Shown piece after piece: positions 47,101 to 57,735 of a stretch of DNA of 64,000 nucleotides (the first letter of the stretch is position 1; each line of letters starts with the position of its first letter). The stretch is from Clavelina lepadiformis. Taxonomy: Eukaryota; Chordata; Ascidiacea; Aplousobranchia; Clavelinidae. Where the stretch lies: the NCBI RefSeq assembly GCF_947623445.1, contig NC_135240.1, positions 10,106,001 to 10,170,000 on the forward strand, written 5' to 3'. The translations under genes and the position numbers were made by a program. The notes below the pieces were generated by a model. It had not been told where the DNA came from. It searched no databases and saw only the letters and a program-made list of their open reading frames with translations.

Positions 47101-50100
47101 ACGTTTTGAAATAAGCAAAAGAAACACGTTTTCTATAACTTTTGGATGGAATTATTGTACTGAAAAACTGGTTACAATTGAGAAAGATTCGACTCCGGTT
47201 TGTTTTTTTTTTCTCATAGTTTTCAATGGTTCAGGTTCGGCTTGGGTTCAGACAAATGTAATATATTGGGTTCTGGTTCTAGTTCGGTTTTCATAAAACA
47301 TACGTTCGAACCAGTTTAAAGGTTCAGGTTCATTTCCGGTTCGACACCCTGCATAAGACTTGCTTGCTGGTATACAACAGTCAAAACAAAGCAAGCGAAG
47401 GAAAAAAAATTCTAAAACGATTGCCCACCTTGAACAGTTGTAGAAGCAGATCGGTCCACGCACGTTTTGACACCGATTCAAACAGTTCTTCTTCGATGCG
47501 AACTGCCGACGCTGAACTGGCCTTCTCCTCCGCAACTTGTTTCACCTCTTCTGATTGGTTCAGCTTTCCTTTGTCGTCACGTTTTGTTTCACGTTCTCGA
47601 ATCTTCACCCATCGACGATATTCACGTGGTGTGAGGAGAAATTCGGGCCTGATCGCAGAAACGGATGCCCCCTGGCCTCTGTGAGTTGAAAGGTCACAGT
47701 TAGCAGCTGCCAAGAGCTCGCCAGTTACAAACACAACACGAGTCCACCACAACAGACTACAACGTATATCATTTTCATCATCAAATCACTCGCCTTAGAA
47801 ATGTGAGAAGGGTTGAGTGCTGCCAGTGAAGCTGCAGAACTCGTTCTGTTGGGTCGCGGGGCAGGGGTTGGTTAATTGGAATACCAGGAACAAGCCTGCA
47901 GAAAAAAGCTGCAGCCGTTATACTGCAGCTATACTATCTACATCTACACTATCACGTTCAAATACAAAGTATCGTATTGGTACAAAGCAAATAAGAACAT
48001 GAAACACCTCAAAGTAACTAATCTGTAACTGGCCATAAATTTAAAACATAACTTTTCTGGCGTCAGTTAAATATGCTATCAAATTATGTGACAAATAGGA
48101 AATTAATATTACGTATAAGAAAACAATACCTAGAGAATAATATAAAATATTTATAAGATGACACAGCATACGACAGAAAACAGTCACTTACCGGCCACAC
48201 AAGTGTTGCAGCATGTCGTAGATCGTTTTGACATCCTTTTTCAGGTTGGTATCCCATCCTCCCATTGTTCCTTTTGCGCCTTTTCCGTTCGCCGTAGCTT
48301 CCTTCTTCACACTCACACCTGTGTCATCATCATCGTATGGGATACGGGTGACGAGACTGGAATGAATGGCAAAGTTCGAAACTGATTATCCGAAAATAAC
48401 TTCTAAAACTGTGAAGTGCATAAGTAATAAGGAATGCGTCAATGAGTTGGAGAAAGATTGAAATCTGCTCAACGCCACCCGGAAGGATGAAAGCAAAGCA
48501 AGAAGCGACGACTCACCATCTTAGAGTCTGAGGAACGGTCACAGGAAACGGACCACCTGGCCATCCGTGGGCAGAGATCCATCGTTGAGCAGCGAGAAGC
48601 ACTTCTTGATGAAAGTGAGCCTCCGCAGAGCTCTCGAATGGGAAGACGGCAGACCCGAGGGATCGGGACATGAGCTCACGCTGAGCTGATGGATCTTCAG
48701 TGTTTTTGGCACTCATGCTTACTGTCTGTAAATTAAAGTTTGATTCGTTGTGATAACGTTATGCCGGTCAGATAGCAGACCAACAAGTTCGATTTTAACC
48801 TCAATTGACCTCTTTAAGGCCATTTAAAACATATTCTAACTGGAAAAGTATAACGACAAAGTTCACGCAGTTTCAAAGGATGTCAAGTGTGTTTATCACA
48901 AATAAAAATATCAACCCGTTTTTCAAGTAGTGAAACATTCTAATGAATATCTTACACACAAACATGTTATACCTTCTGTAGTGAAGCTGCGTCCTTTACA
49001 GCATTTTTAGCGCCTTGCCCCCGATGCGAAGTACCAGTACCAGTGGTGTCGCTGTGCGCGGGTATGGCTGGTTGCGCGCCATCTCTGGAACTATGTCCGT
49101 ATTCTGACTCTGCAAATAAGCATCATGTTATTTCATTCATTTATCATTATGGAAGGAAAATTTAGAAAGTGTTACTATTATAGTAGCAATCCGCTTGAGT
49201 TCATGATACCGCACGGTCACCGTCACTTAATAGAGTAGGCCTACCTCAGGACATAGTACCGTATTAAGTGACAATTTCAAACAAAGAACTTCTATTTCTG
49301 CTTATCTTCAAGTAACTAAACTCTTCTAGTCCACCAGCAAAATGCCCTTGTCATAATGAGTCGCATAACAGGCCTGCTTTCTGGCTTACCGGCTATCCTG
49401 TATCTAATCTTACCACTTCGAGTAAACTAAGAAATTTAACTAGGAAAAATTTTGGTCGGGGTCTGCCATTCTTGCTTACCCGATTTAAATGTGATTGTAT
49501 CCACGCACGATGAGCTGACAAAAGACATCGAAGACACCGTGTATGAAGACGATGTTGTTATTTCGCTTTCTACATAAACACTCATATAGAGAAGTCCTGA
49601 ACACAACCGACCCTTCCAAGATCGTCTCATAAATATATTTGTCTTTCAAGACATCGATTAAAATCTGACTAAAGTCTACCAATTACTCTAAACCTGCTTT
49701 TGCCCTGTTTAGCTAAACAAACCAACAATGCTGGCTTCCTGGCCGATTTTATAATTAATACCCAAGAGGGCTCTTATGCCCACAACATATTCAGCTATTT
49801 CTGTGCTCTGTTAAGCATTTTGGTCAAACAGACCAACGAAGAAGCAAAATTGCACCGAATCAAAGAAGAGCAAACCAACCTGATGCTGCGTTGGACGACT
49901 CATCAAATGACGACGATGCGGTCCCGAAGTGAGAACTGGTGGCGCTTGTGCTCCCTCGTGTGGAAGGCCGTTGTGGTGAAACACACGGTACCAAAACAGC
50001 TTCACCTAAGTTAGCTGTTGCATAGCAAAAATATGAAAAAGTGATCAAAATTCTTAGCCTGAAGAACTGAATCTCTCTCTTCACTAAAGATGATAGCAAC

Positions 50101-53100
50101 GTACAAAAATCATTCAGGGCTTAGCAATTAGAACAATAACTGAATTAGTTATTAACTATACATTATAGAAGCATTAAAGTTATCATACAAGCACCAGATA
50201 CTCTGAAAACAACATGAGAAATTAACCGGAATTAGCATCATGGGATGGCCCTCGAAGAGATTTATCCTGTTCACAAACGATCTGATGATCATTGCGATGA
50301 GCGGCAAGAAAAGGGTAAACGGTAAGCAAGCAATTGTCAGCAGTTGCAGTGACGGGAAGGCAAAACCTTAAAAGAAATTTAAATAGTTTGGAAAAATATT
50401 TAAAAATCAAAGTGCGTTATATTCGATTCCTGTACAGCTCTTCTTTTCAACGCTAAACCATGCTCATCAATTCTTAAAGTAATTAAATATTATAGTTAGC
50501 TCTAGACAAAATGATAAATTACTTTCTTCCGGCTTCGTCTGTTAGCACAATGTCAACAGTGGCCGATACAGGAGTGTGCGAACTGAAGGTGAGAACGCAA
50601 GGTATATTCACTGATACCTTCTCATCCAGGGCTGCGATATAAATAAGTCGATTCGGTGAAAATCACGCCTTACAAAGACACTTGTTATTTCAAAGTAAGT
50701 AATGCTCGGTGCTAGATAGTGTATCTTTTATTCAGCATTGAAGCTGTTCGTAACACACGATTATAAGACATACCCGTGGACTTAGGGCCAGGAATGGTAG
50801 AACCGTTTGGAAATTCCAGAGCAAAACATGTTATCTTCGTTCCATCGTCAGCTTCAACATCCGGAACATCTATCTTGAGAATGTTTGTTCTAAGATGCAC
50901 ATTTCATGTCAATTTACTTGGCTACATGTGATTGTGATAAACAGTAATGCTTCAAGGCTTACTTGACGTAACCACTTGCTATAACATTAAACTCGGCGTA
51001 AACCGCTGTCGCAAGCGGCACCGGAGTAAGAACTAGAGCCAGAGGGTCAAATGTGATGTTTGGAGCTTGCAGCATTGCATTGAGGGTTAAGTGTCTGCAA
51101 ATGCAACAAATCAATAAGTGCCTGTGTGTACTAATCCATACTTTATAATACCAAGCCGTAACAGATGGCGCAACACGTTTTACTCGTATATAATTCTACA
51201 GTACTCATATATGAAGCTAACGTCGCCCTATAGGTGATATACAGGTTTGCTTGACGCGAGAGGTTTTGATAATAGCTGCCACAGCATTTTACCTGTATGG
51301 TTTCTCTTTGTCGTCATTAAGAATGACCGGAATGTTATAGACATAACTTCCAACCTTCTTAGGACAGAATATCACTCTTAGCTGATAAGTGTCACGGGGG
51401 TTCAAGGTACCGGCGACCTTGTTCGGTGAATACCATGCACCTCCGGGCTTAAGAAACCTGGCAACGCAGACAACTCAAAAATGGGGTCAATGAAAAAAAT
51501 CATCCACGGAAAATTTTGGGGACGATATGACCAATACTAACGTTGAGAGCAACTCACGTGAATGCGGAATCTTCTACAAAGTTTTTCACAGAATTGACAT
51601 CCAATTCCCAGCTAAGTGGAGAATCACTTTTATTGGAGAGGATTAGAAATTGTTGATCTCCTCCCGCGTTATCAGGGACACTCATCTCCATGAAGGATAC
51701 CGGAAGAGAAAAGTTTAGTCTGTAAAAAACACACTTACAAATATCTTAGTAAGCACTATCACACAATACCATTACAATACAGCTATTCCAGCTATGATCG
51801 TTCAAGAAAGAGCAACGCACAGCCTGAACGATTGCAACAGATCAATACGAGAGAAAACGTTATAAATTAACCAGCAGCGCATAATAAAACAAAAAAGGTT
51901 TTACCTCGAGGTCGACAGTTGCAATGTTGGCCTAAGCGCAGTTGCAACAACGCGCCTTCTAGGTGTGGGTATGGTAATAATGACCGGTCGTGGGGTGACG
52001 ATGTGCTTTTCTGAAGGAACGGGGGTCGGTGGAAAAGTACTGGGTGTAGGGCTTGGTGCGCCAGTTTTGTTTATTACGACAGGAAGATTAAAGTCATAGG
52101 ACGCCACCTGGCAATGCAAATGATTTTCATTACTCTACATTATCACACAACAACATGACGTAATTTGGTATTTTGTAAAACAATACCAACTGCACGCTAA
52201 AACACAAAATAGTATTTATATTCTATATCGAAGTTCAACGCGTTAGTTTCAATATAAATTACATGTGAGGTTATAGAGGTTCCTTGCCGTCTTCGATAGG
52301 TCAATAAGCTTTACTTACCGAAGTAGGGTTAAAGTTAAGCACACAAGCCAAAGTCTGTTGTCCGAAGAGTTCAACGGCGTATGTGTTTGGTGAGAGGAGC
52401 TCACGTTCGCCGGGGTCATCTGCAAAATATTTGCAAAGGTGATGAGACAAATTTTCAAACAGAAAGTTAAAAAAACCACATATAAGTATTCTAGAAATCC
52501 TACAAGCAATAAGGAAAACGTGTAGTGTATGTTCCGATACACTTATATTTTAAAAGTTTCCTTAAAATATACTATAAAATGGAAATAAAAACACAAACCG
52601 CCTCGACATAAGACATTATAATTATATGATCATAACACATCAATTAGTGTTATGCCAAGCTGAGAATGATTCAAAGAGTTCATCCCACCTTCTAGCTGTT
52701 CTTCCGGAAATTCGAGGGTGAAGTCCGAATACTTGGTGAGATCAAACTCAGCCTTCACCCGGGTGGTTGTGTAATTGACCAGATTGAAAGGAATTGCAAC
52801 CACTGAATTGCAGTAAACACCGTGAAACTTGAACGCCTGCGTGTATGAACTTACTTACATGACTTGTTTCTGCCTAAATTGGTGGCTAAAAGTAAAACAG
52901 TAAATCGTCTAACTTTGAAACTTTTGGCTTAGGCATAACACCACCAAATTGCCAGAGAAAATATTCTAACATAAAAAGCATTAAGCTTCTATTGCGTTGT
53001 TGAAATAGTAACAAAAAACTTGTTATAGCGTGTGTCCAGCAACCTTTATGTCAATATCCACTTCGGGTGGCTCAACAGTTCCTCCCATCCTGAGGTCGAT

Positions 53101-56100
53101 TGTCTTCCAGCCTCTTATATTCACCTGAATCCATGTGTCAAACTTGACAACTGCGGTTGGTGAAAGCACAATCTGAAAAAAAGCAAAAAGACCGCTCTGA
53201 CCTTGATAACTACAAAACTGTATTTGGAAGTGAACTACAATTTAACTACAACAACTTGCACTAAACTTGGTAAAAGGAATTGGGTACAAGGCGTTTTGGG
53301 ATTTACCTCGGAAACAAGCAAAAAAAATAAATAATACTTATTATATAAAAAGTTACAATTCTGATGCAAAAGCTACCAAACTGAATAAGGTTATTAATTT
53401 TTACCTTAAGCTCTGCGTTTCCACCCACAGGAACGATGCCATGGACAGGAGAGACTGTCATTCCTGGAAACGGGTTGGAATTGATGACGTAGAACATGGC
53501 ATGATTATTACCGGAGTTGTGGAGCAGGGCGGTGCGCGTTGTCTTCATGTTCAGTGGGACACTCCCGAACAAGATACGACGTTCAACAAACTATGATAAG
53601 TTAATAGTTCGGGTAAAAACGATACACTGCCACAAAACCAACACCTTCAGTTACAATTACCAATGATTTTAACTTCAGTGTACAAAGCCATATGATCAGA
53701 TGGTACACTTGAGTCAGAAAACAGTCATAAAAATTAATTCTAACTCATTAAAAAATACAAAGTTTTTTTCAACGTAAATCATTTGTATTTTATAAGCTAT
53801 TAAATGAAGGTAGTACTTGGACATTAGTTGCACCGAGCTTGGCCGAGCAGTTAAGCTTCATCGAATTTCCATTGTGAACTTGCATGTGAAAGTCTCCTTC
53901 CAATGGTGCGAAATAACTGGGATGGAAAACTACCTAAAAATGGCATCACAAGACTATCATTAGCCACGAACTAACCATCAGATGTAATAGTTCAATCTTT
54001 ACTTCGCAATTTAGGTCTTTATAAGCTTCCACAGTTCCAGTTGCAGGTCGAATTGAAAATGCAGTTCCTCTGTCAGTAAGTATAGGAGACCACGTAAACT
54101 CAGCTGGATAATTGCGACGGTTGTAGAGTGTAACAGTCGACCTGTAGCAATTTATAATTAGTATGTAAAGATGCCAGTTATAATTTGGAAAGAAGCTCGT
54201 AAACTAATGTAAGCAAAAAAAAATTAAACACACTTGGAAAAACAAAAACGATTCTCTGAATTTTTGTGCACTGCATAATTTTATAAATAAAATAAATATA
54301 TAAAACTTCCATAACTTCCTTTATGACTCAGAAAATAACATTAGGTATATACAGGTTAACAAATGTTCAATAAAAATAATATGTATCACCTGTAGCCAGC
54401 TTCGGCAGGTACACCGGCTTCTGGTGTCAGTTCAAGGTCGTTGCAAGAGAGCTCCAAAGCAACTGGGATGATTCTCGCAAGAACTAGAACGTGGCTCTCA
54501 TGCTGAGAATTCACTGAGTAACTGGACATAAACGGGCATAAGAGTTTGCAAAAAAATTTTTTATTTCAGTAAAAGATCTCAGTTTAATAAAGTACCTGAT
54601 AGAACGTTGAAATTTTCCTTGGGTATTGGATTCGAAAACGAGTGTAAATTGAGCCTTTGATTGGGCCGGTATCACCTGAGACAATGGTGAGGTTTGACGT
54701 AACTCCTTGCAATCAATTGTGACCTTTGCAAAAAAATTGAGATATGTTTCTTATTAAAATTATTGGATAGATAGTAAAATATATTGATAACTTATTGGTC
54801 TTGAATACCAGGATTGTACAAATAACTTGACTCAAAGCTAGCCGAACAAGGGAATAAAATTGTGCAAATAAACAAAAGTCGAAACAGATACCAAAACGAA
54901 TCAAAACAATTGTGTCTTCCACCAAATACTGCTTAATCCTTACTTGAACAAGAATGTAATGATCAAGATTGTTCACGATATGAAGTTGTTTGTGATTTGT
55001 TGACCTCAAGCATACTTCCCCAAAATCTATGGTTGGTGGACCGATAACAACTTTATGCAGATCCTGAATCATAACAACTCAGAACTACTAACTATTGTTT
55101 TGTACTGCACTTCAAATTTAAACTACAAGCACAAACATGACGTTAATGATCTTGTAAACGCATTCCTCAAATCTAAAAAGAGGAAACAAATTTTTAGTAC
55201 CTGCGGAGTGAGTTCACGTTTGCAATCCATTTTTTCAATGCTGGTTATTGGTACAGCATTAAGGCCCTCACTGACTGGACGAGTGATTGCCTTTCGTTCT
55301 TGGTTTGCGAGTTGTCGAGTCGTCAAAAGTCGGTGCTTTTCGTGAAGTGGTGGCTTTTGATATGGAGCTGTAAGAAGTATGGGGAAAAAATGAAAAATTA
55401 AGAGCCGGAATGCATGTGTATAAATATATGACCAAATAGAAATTGACACCACAGCAATTTGGGATGGCTCACAAAATCAAATGCTCTTTCATACCTGGGC
55501 TTTCAATTTCTTTTGCTGAGAGACTTGGAGGTTTCAAACCAACAGCAGGCTTGAGATCAACATCAGTATCATTGTTGAGTTCATTGTATTCTCTACAAAC
55601 AGTTTTTTGTATAGCAAGCCGCAAACAACTGACATAAAAAATTGAAAAAAGGAGTAAAAATTAAGTCATAAAAGTTACTTGGTCTGATTTTTCTGCTGGC
55701 GTTTTGAGGCACAGTCTCTTAAAAATTGGGCGTATTTCTGTTTGTGATGGCGCCTGGCTTCTTCTTCCCCAATAGTATAAGTGTAATCAGGATCTACATA
55801 GGTGTGACGTTTGCTCCTAGTGAATGGAGTTTGGTACTCTTCATCTTTCCTAGATGGCCGGATGCTTTGTGCTCTGTACATTAGAAAAACTTTGGCTGAC
55901 AAACTTCATCTACGTAAAAACAATGCTTTCATTGACTTCCGAAGCACCAAAGCAAAAACACCTAATACAAATTTAAAGTTAACGTTTACCATATCTCTAC
56001 ATTTTACTGGTACCTGTCATTCGGAAAAGCCACCCGAGCCTTGCTTCCTGCAGATGAAGTTTTCACTTCATTTTGCAGATGGAGTAAAGCATTGTTTGCA

Positions 56101-57488
56101 TTAATCACTGTGGGCCGAAGCTGACCTTTAACCCTTAACCAAACTGCAAATCCTGCTGCAAAGAATTGAAATCGTTACCCAAGTTAGCGTCGTGGCGTCG
56201 TTGATCTGTAGAGCCTTTTCATCACTCATTAGAATGTGAAGGGGTGGGTCTCTTCCAAATTATGGAAAAACAGTTTCATCAAGCATGCTGGCCTAGGCTA
56301 GACTCAAAATCACTCCCAGCTTAGTCATTTTCTCTTTTGAATTCTAAAGGGTGATAAAAAGGCTCTACCGTTTTCAGAGTATTCTACTGAAACTGACCAT
56401 GTTGTGAAGTTGCTTTCATAGCGCTGGATAAATACACCAATAAATGTAACGTCAAAATTTGCACCACACCAACGTAATACATTACTACAGAATATGCACA
56501 AGATAAGAGTCATTTTAATTACGTTCCCAAGTTGAGTGACGTCACTAACGTTTCCCTGGAATTATGTTTCTTTGATGGAGTTTTATTTTTTCAACCCAAC
56601 GTACACAATCCTAATCATGCCCTCGACGTTTCTTTCAATTTATTGTTTTTGCTGTAAATATTTAGAACTTGTGTTTTCTGGTTTACTTAAGTTTTGTATG
56701 TTGTTAACATAAACATATTCTGGGTTTGGTGGCCGTTATCATCATCATCAAACTTCCATCATTATAGCACCACTGTAATCCACACTGTGTATGTTTTAAG
56801 TCCTTCGGGCTTTGCCGCTTTTTCCCGATCGTTATTTGTTTGTGAGCATACTTCTTGTCTGACCATTTTTGAATGAGGTTAGCACTATGATTTTCGCTCC
56901 CCACTGTTAATGGCAGAAAATACAAAAAACTATACAATACTTAAAATATGTGTTAAGCATAATCAAGTGTACCGGTAGGTTTAATATGTTATTCAACAAG
57001 TGACCCACATTCAAAAACTGTTGTTATTGGCCCGCTATTGAAAAATTTCAATTAGACACAGCTGGCCTAAATGTAACATATATTAGCATTCATTTGCATC
57101 ATTTACAAAATTATAGTTCGCAATAGCCAAACTGGAAAGTAACTGCTAAGTTGCAAATTTTTGGCGTGAAATTAAATGGATTTCTGTTGCATGAGCCTCT
57201 TTATACGTCACGTTTTTCTGACACACTCTAGACATTTTCTCATCAGTCAATCCTGAATATATTAAATATAAGTATATACTGGTATACAGTATTTATGACC
57301 TAATCTAAACTTCAAAATCTAAATATAAACGCAAAGAATGGATCACACATCTGGTGCTATCTTTATATCAGTGATCAAATGGTGGAGCCATTAACTCACA
57401 TCTTTCTGAAGAAGAGAGCCTCTCTTTCAAATTTTAAAGGGTGAGTAAAAGGCACCACCTGATCAAACAGGATTTGCGGCGTCTCCAT
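36174..57488 (-). CDS. CFAP47: CFAP47-like ciliary protein, 56 exons, 2,949 aa
   Basis: A large axonemal protein (cilia- and flagella-associated protein 47) with many ASH/MSP-type immunoglobulin-like domains and a central calponin-homology domain; family knowledge places it in sperm flagella and motile cilia. I traced 56 exons with correct splice ends; all phases join to one 8,850-base frame (human is about 3,190 residues, from memory). The exons are listed in the five block entries below. The ATG at 57488 is chosen because an in-frame stop lies upstream with no earlier ATG. Family anchors: IDFGEVCLRST and QTSPLSQVIPAQ near the N-terminus, ITVTATADNC-like VTATADNCLLTVYPF mid-way, FDYDLLDGLVLAAVVSAY in the CH domain, ISGRDAADF, and a C-terminal ATAVSSPIKG. 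It starts head-to-head with NAE1. No lesion is seen. Confidence 0.9.
41355..45093 (-). CDS. CFAP47: CFAP47 exons 34-43: C-terminal ASH/MSP domains
   Basis: Exons 44981-45093, 44561-44792, 44196-44339, 43830-44021, 43182-43365, 42852-43025, 42495-42754, 42072-42266, 41788-41954, 41355-41559. Anchors: VRITNPSVRALKYIASISG and GRDAADF (exon 34), FTIKTSIDDIHPSKVIR (35), ITNPFPNPGAFRIVLVES (36), RFTPKGPGHYPCDI (41) and KYLFAKAGQTAYYKLMFKP (42). Exon 39 is strikingly basic near its end (RVAAKQRMSKKEQERRSL). Confidence 0.88.
45189..49596 (-). CDS. CFAP47: CFAP47 exons 24-33: linker and calponin-homology domain
   Basis: Exons 49480-49596, 48973-49109, 48517-48725, 48192-48356, 47794-47895, 47429-47678, 46602-46714, 46206-46407, 45354-45512, 45189-45281. 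Exons 24-25 are serine/threonine-rich linkers. Exon 26 has WISAHGWPGGPFPVTVP, a signature just before the CH domain in this family. The CH fold lies around residues 1415-1540 (ERIVLAWLNHHYGQQ, NFDYDLLDGLVLAAVVSAY, DITDPNPIALLL). Exon 28 ends at a GC donor (minus-strand AAG|GCGAGT), required by phase. The introns after exons 29 and 31 contain MITEs. Confidence 0.88.
45617..45926. mobile_element. MITE with near-perfect 20-bp terminal inverted repeats (CFAP47 intron)
   Basis: Left end TTACCGTAAAACCTCTATTT, right end its exact inverse, 310 bp overall. Inside are repeated GTGGCGTTC(A/T)ATTAGAGG words in inverted pairs, so a transcript could fold into a long hairpin. A TA at each edge fits a Tc1/mariner-type target, if the element proper starts at CCGTAAAACC. 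It lies between CFAP47 exons 31 and 32. Confidence 0.85.
46828..47351. mobile_element. hAT-type non-autonomous element with perfect 8-bp target duplication (CFAP47 intron)
   Basis: 524 bp flanked by CATAAGAC at 46820-46827 and 47352-47359. Ends are CAGGGAGTCGAACCG and the inverse of CAGGGTGTCGAACCGG. The interior is full of GGTTC and GTTCAGG words. CAGGG ends plus an 8-bp duplication are standard for hAT. It lies between CFAP47 exons 29 and 30. Confidence 0.9.
49880..54141 (-). CDS. CFAP47: CFAP47 exons 10-23: ASH/MSP domain series
   Basis: Exons 54003-54141, 53817-53933, 53405-53590, 53044-53172, 52689-52836, 52319-52419, 51905-52107, 51558-51719, 51293-51457, 50963-51094, 50774-50889, 50523-50631, 50227-50366, 49880-50005. 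Typical ASH beats are visible: STVTLYNRRNYPAEFTWSP, FGSVPLNMKTTRTALLHNSG, NPFPGMTVSPVHGIVPVGG and YNIPVILNDDKEKPY. Exon 16 inserts a proline/threonine-rich linker (PSPTPSTFPPTPVPS) that is probably disordered. Exon 22 carries VTATADNCLLTVYPFLAAH, a strong CFAP47 marker. Confidence 0.88.
54390..57488 (-). CDS. CFAP47: CFAP47 exons 1-9: N-terminal region and first ASH domain
   Basis: Exons 57400-57488, 56369-56484, 56014-56152, 55679-55873, 55495-55592, 55201-55367, 54944-55063, 54596-54723, 54390-54521. Exons 1-3 are the least certain: they join in phase and give METPQILFDQVVPFTHPLKF onward, but exon 3 could start at 56143 instead of 56152, dropping three codons. Exon 4 is rich in charged residues (EEEARRHHKQKY). 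The first clear ASH-type domain begins in exon 7 (VVIGPPTIDFGEVCLRST) and runs through exon 9 (IPVALELSCNDLEL). Confidence 0.8.
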
Positions 57489-57735
57489 GGTTTCAATTTG
57501 GTAGAATTGCCACCCAATTGATTCTTGGTTTTTAGCTTGCTAACTCCTGGTTTAGTGAGACATTTAACAACTGCTGTAATAACAGCTCCAAATGAATATT
57601 ATTGCATGAAATGCTGCTGAGGCACGTCAATCTAGAAACCAATGATGCCGTTGAATAAGGCCAGTTTGACAAGCTCATTTAACTTTTTATTTCATAGAAT
57701 GGGAGTAGATGTAAGTAACAGAAGCTGATAAATAA
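57489..57735. promoter_or_regulatory. Shared upstream region between CFAP47 and NAE1
   Basis: Only 247 bp separate the CFAP47 start codon (minus, 57488) from the NAE1 start codon (plus, 57736). Both 5' UTRs and promoters must lie here or overlap the neighbouring gene. A good acceptor (TTTTTATTTCATAG, ending 57697) precedes the NAE1 ATG by 38 bases and could serve a 5' UTR intron or, if this is a tunicate, spliced-leader addition. No TATA box is evident. Confidence 0.6.
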
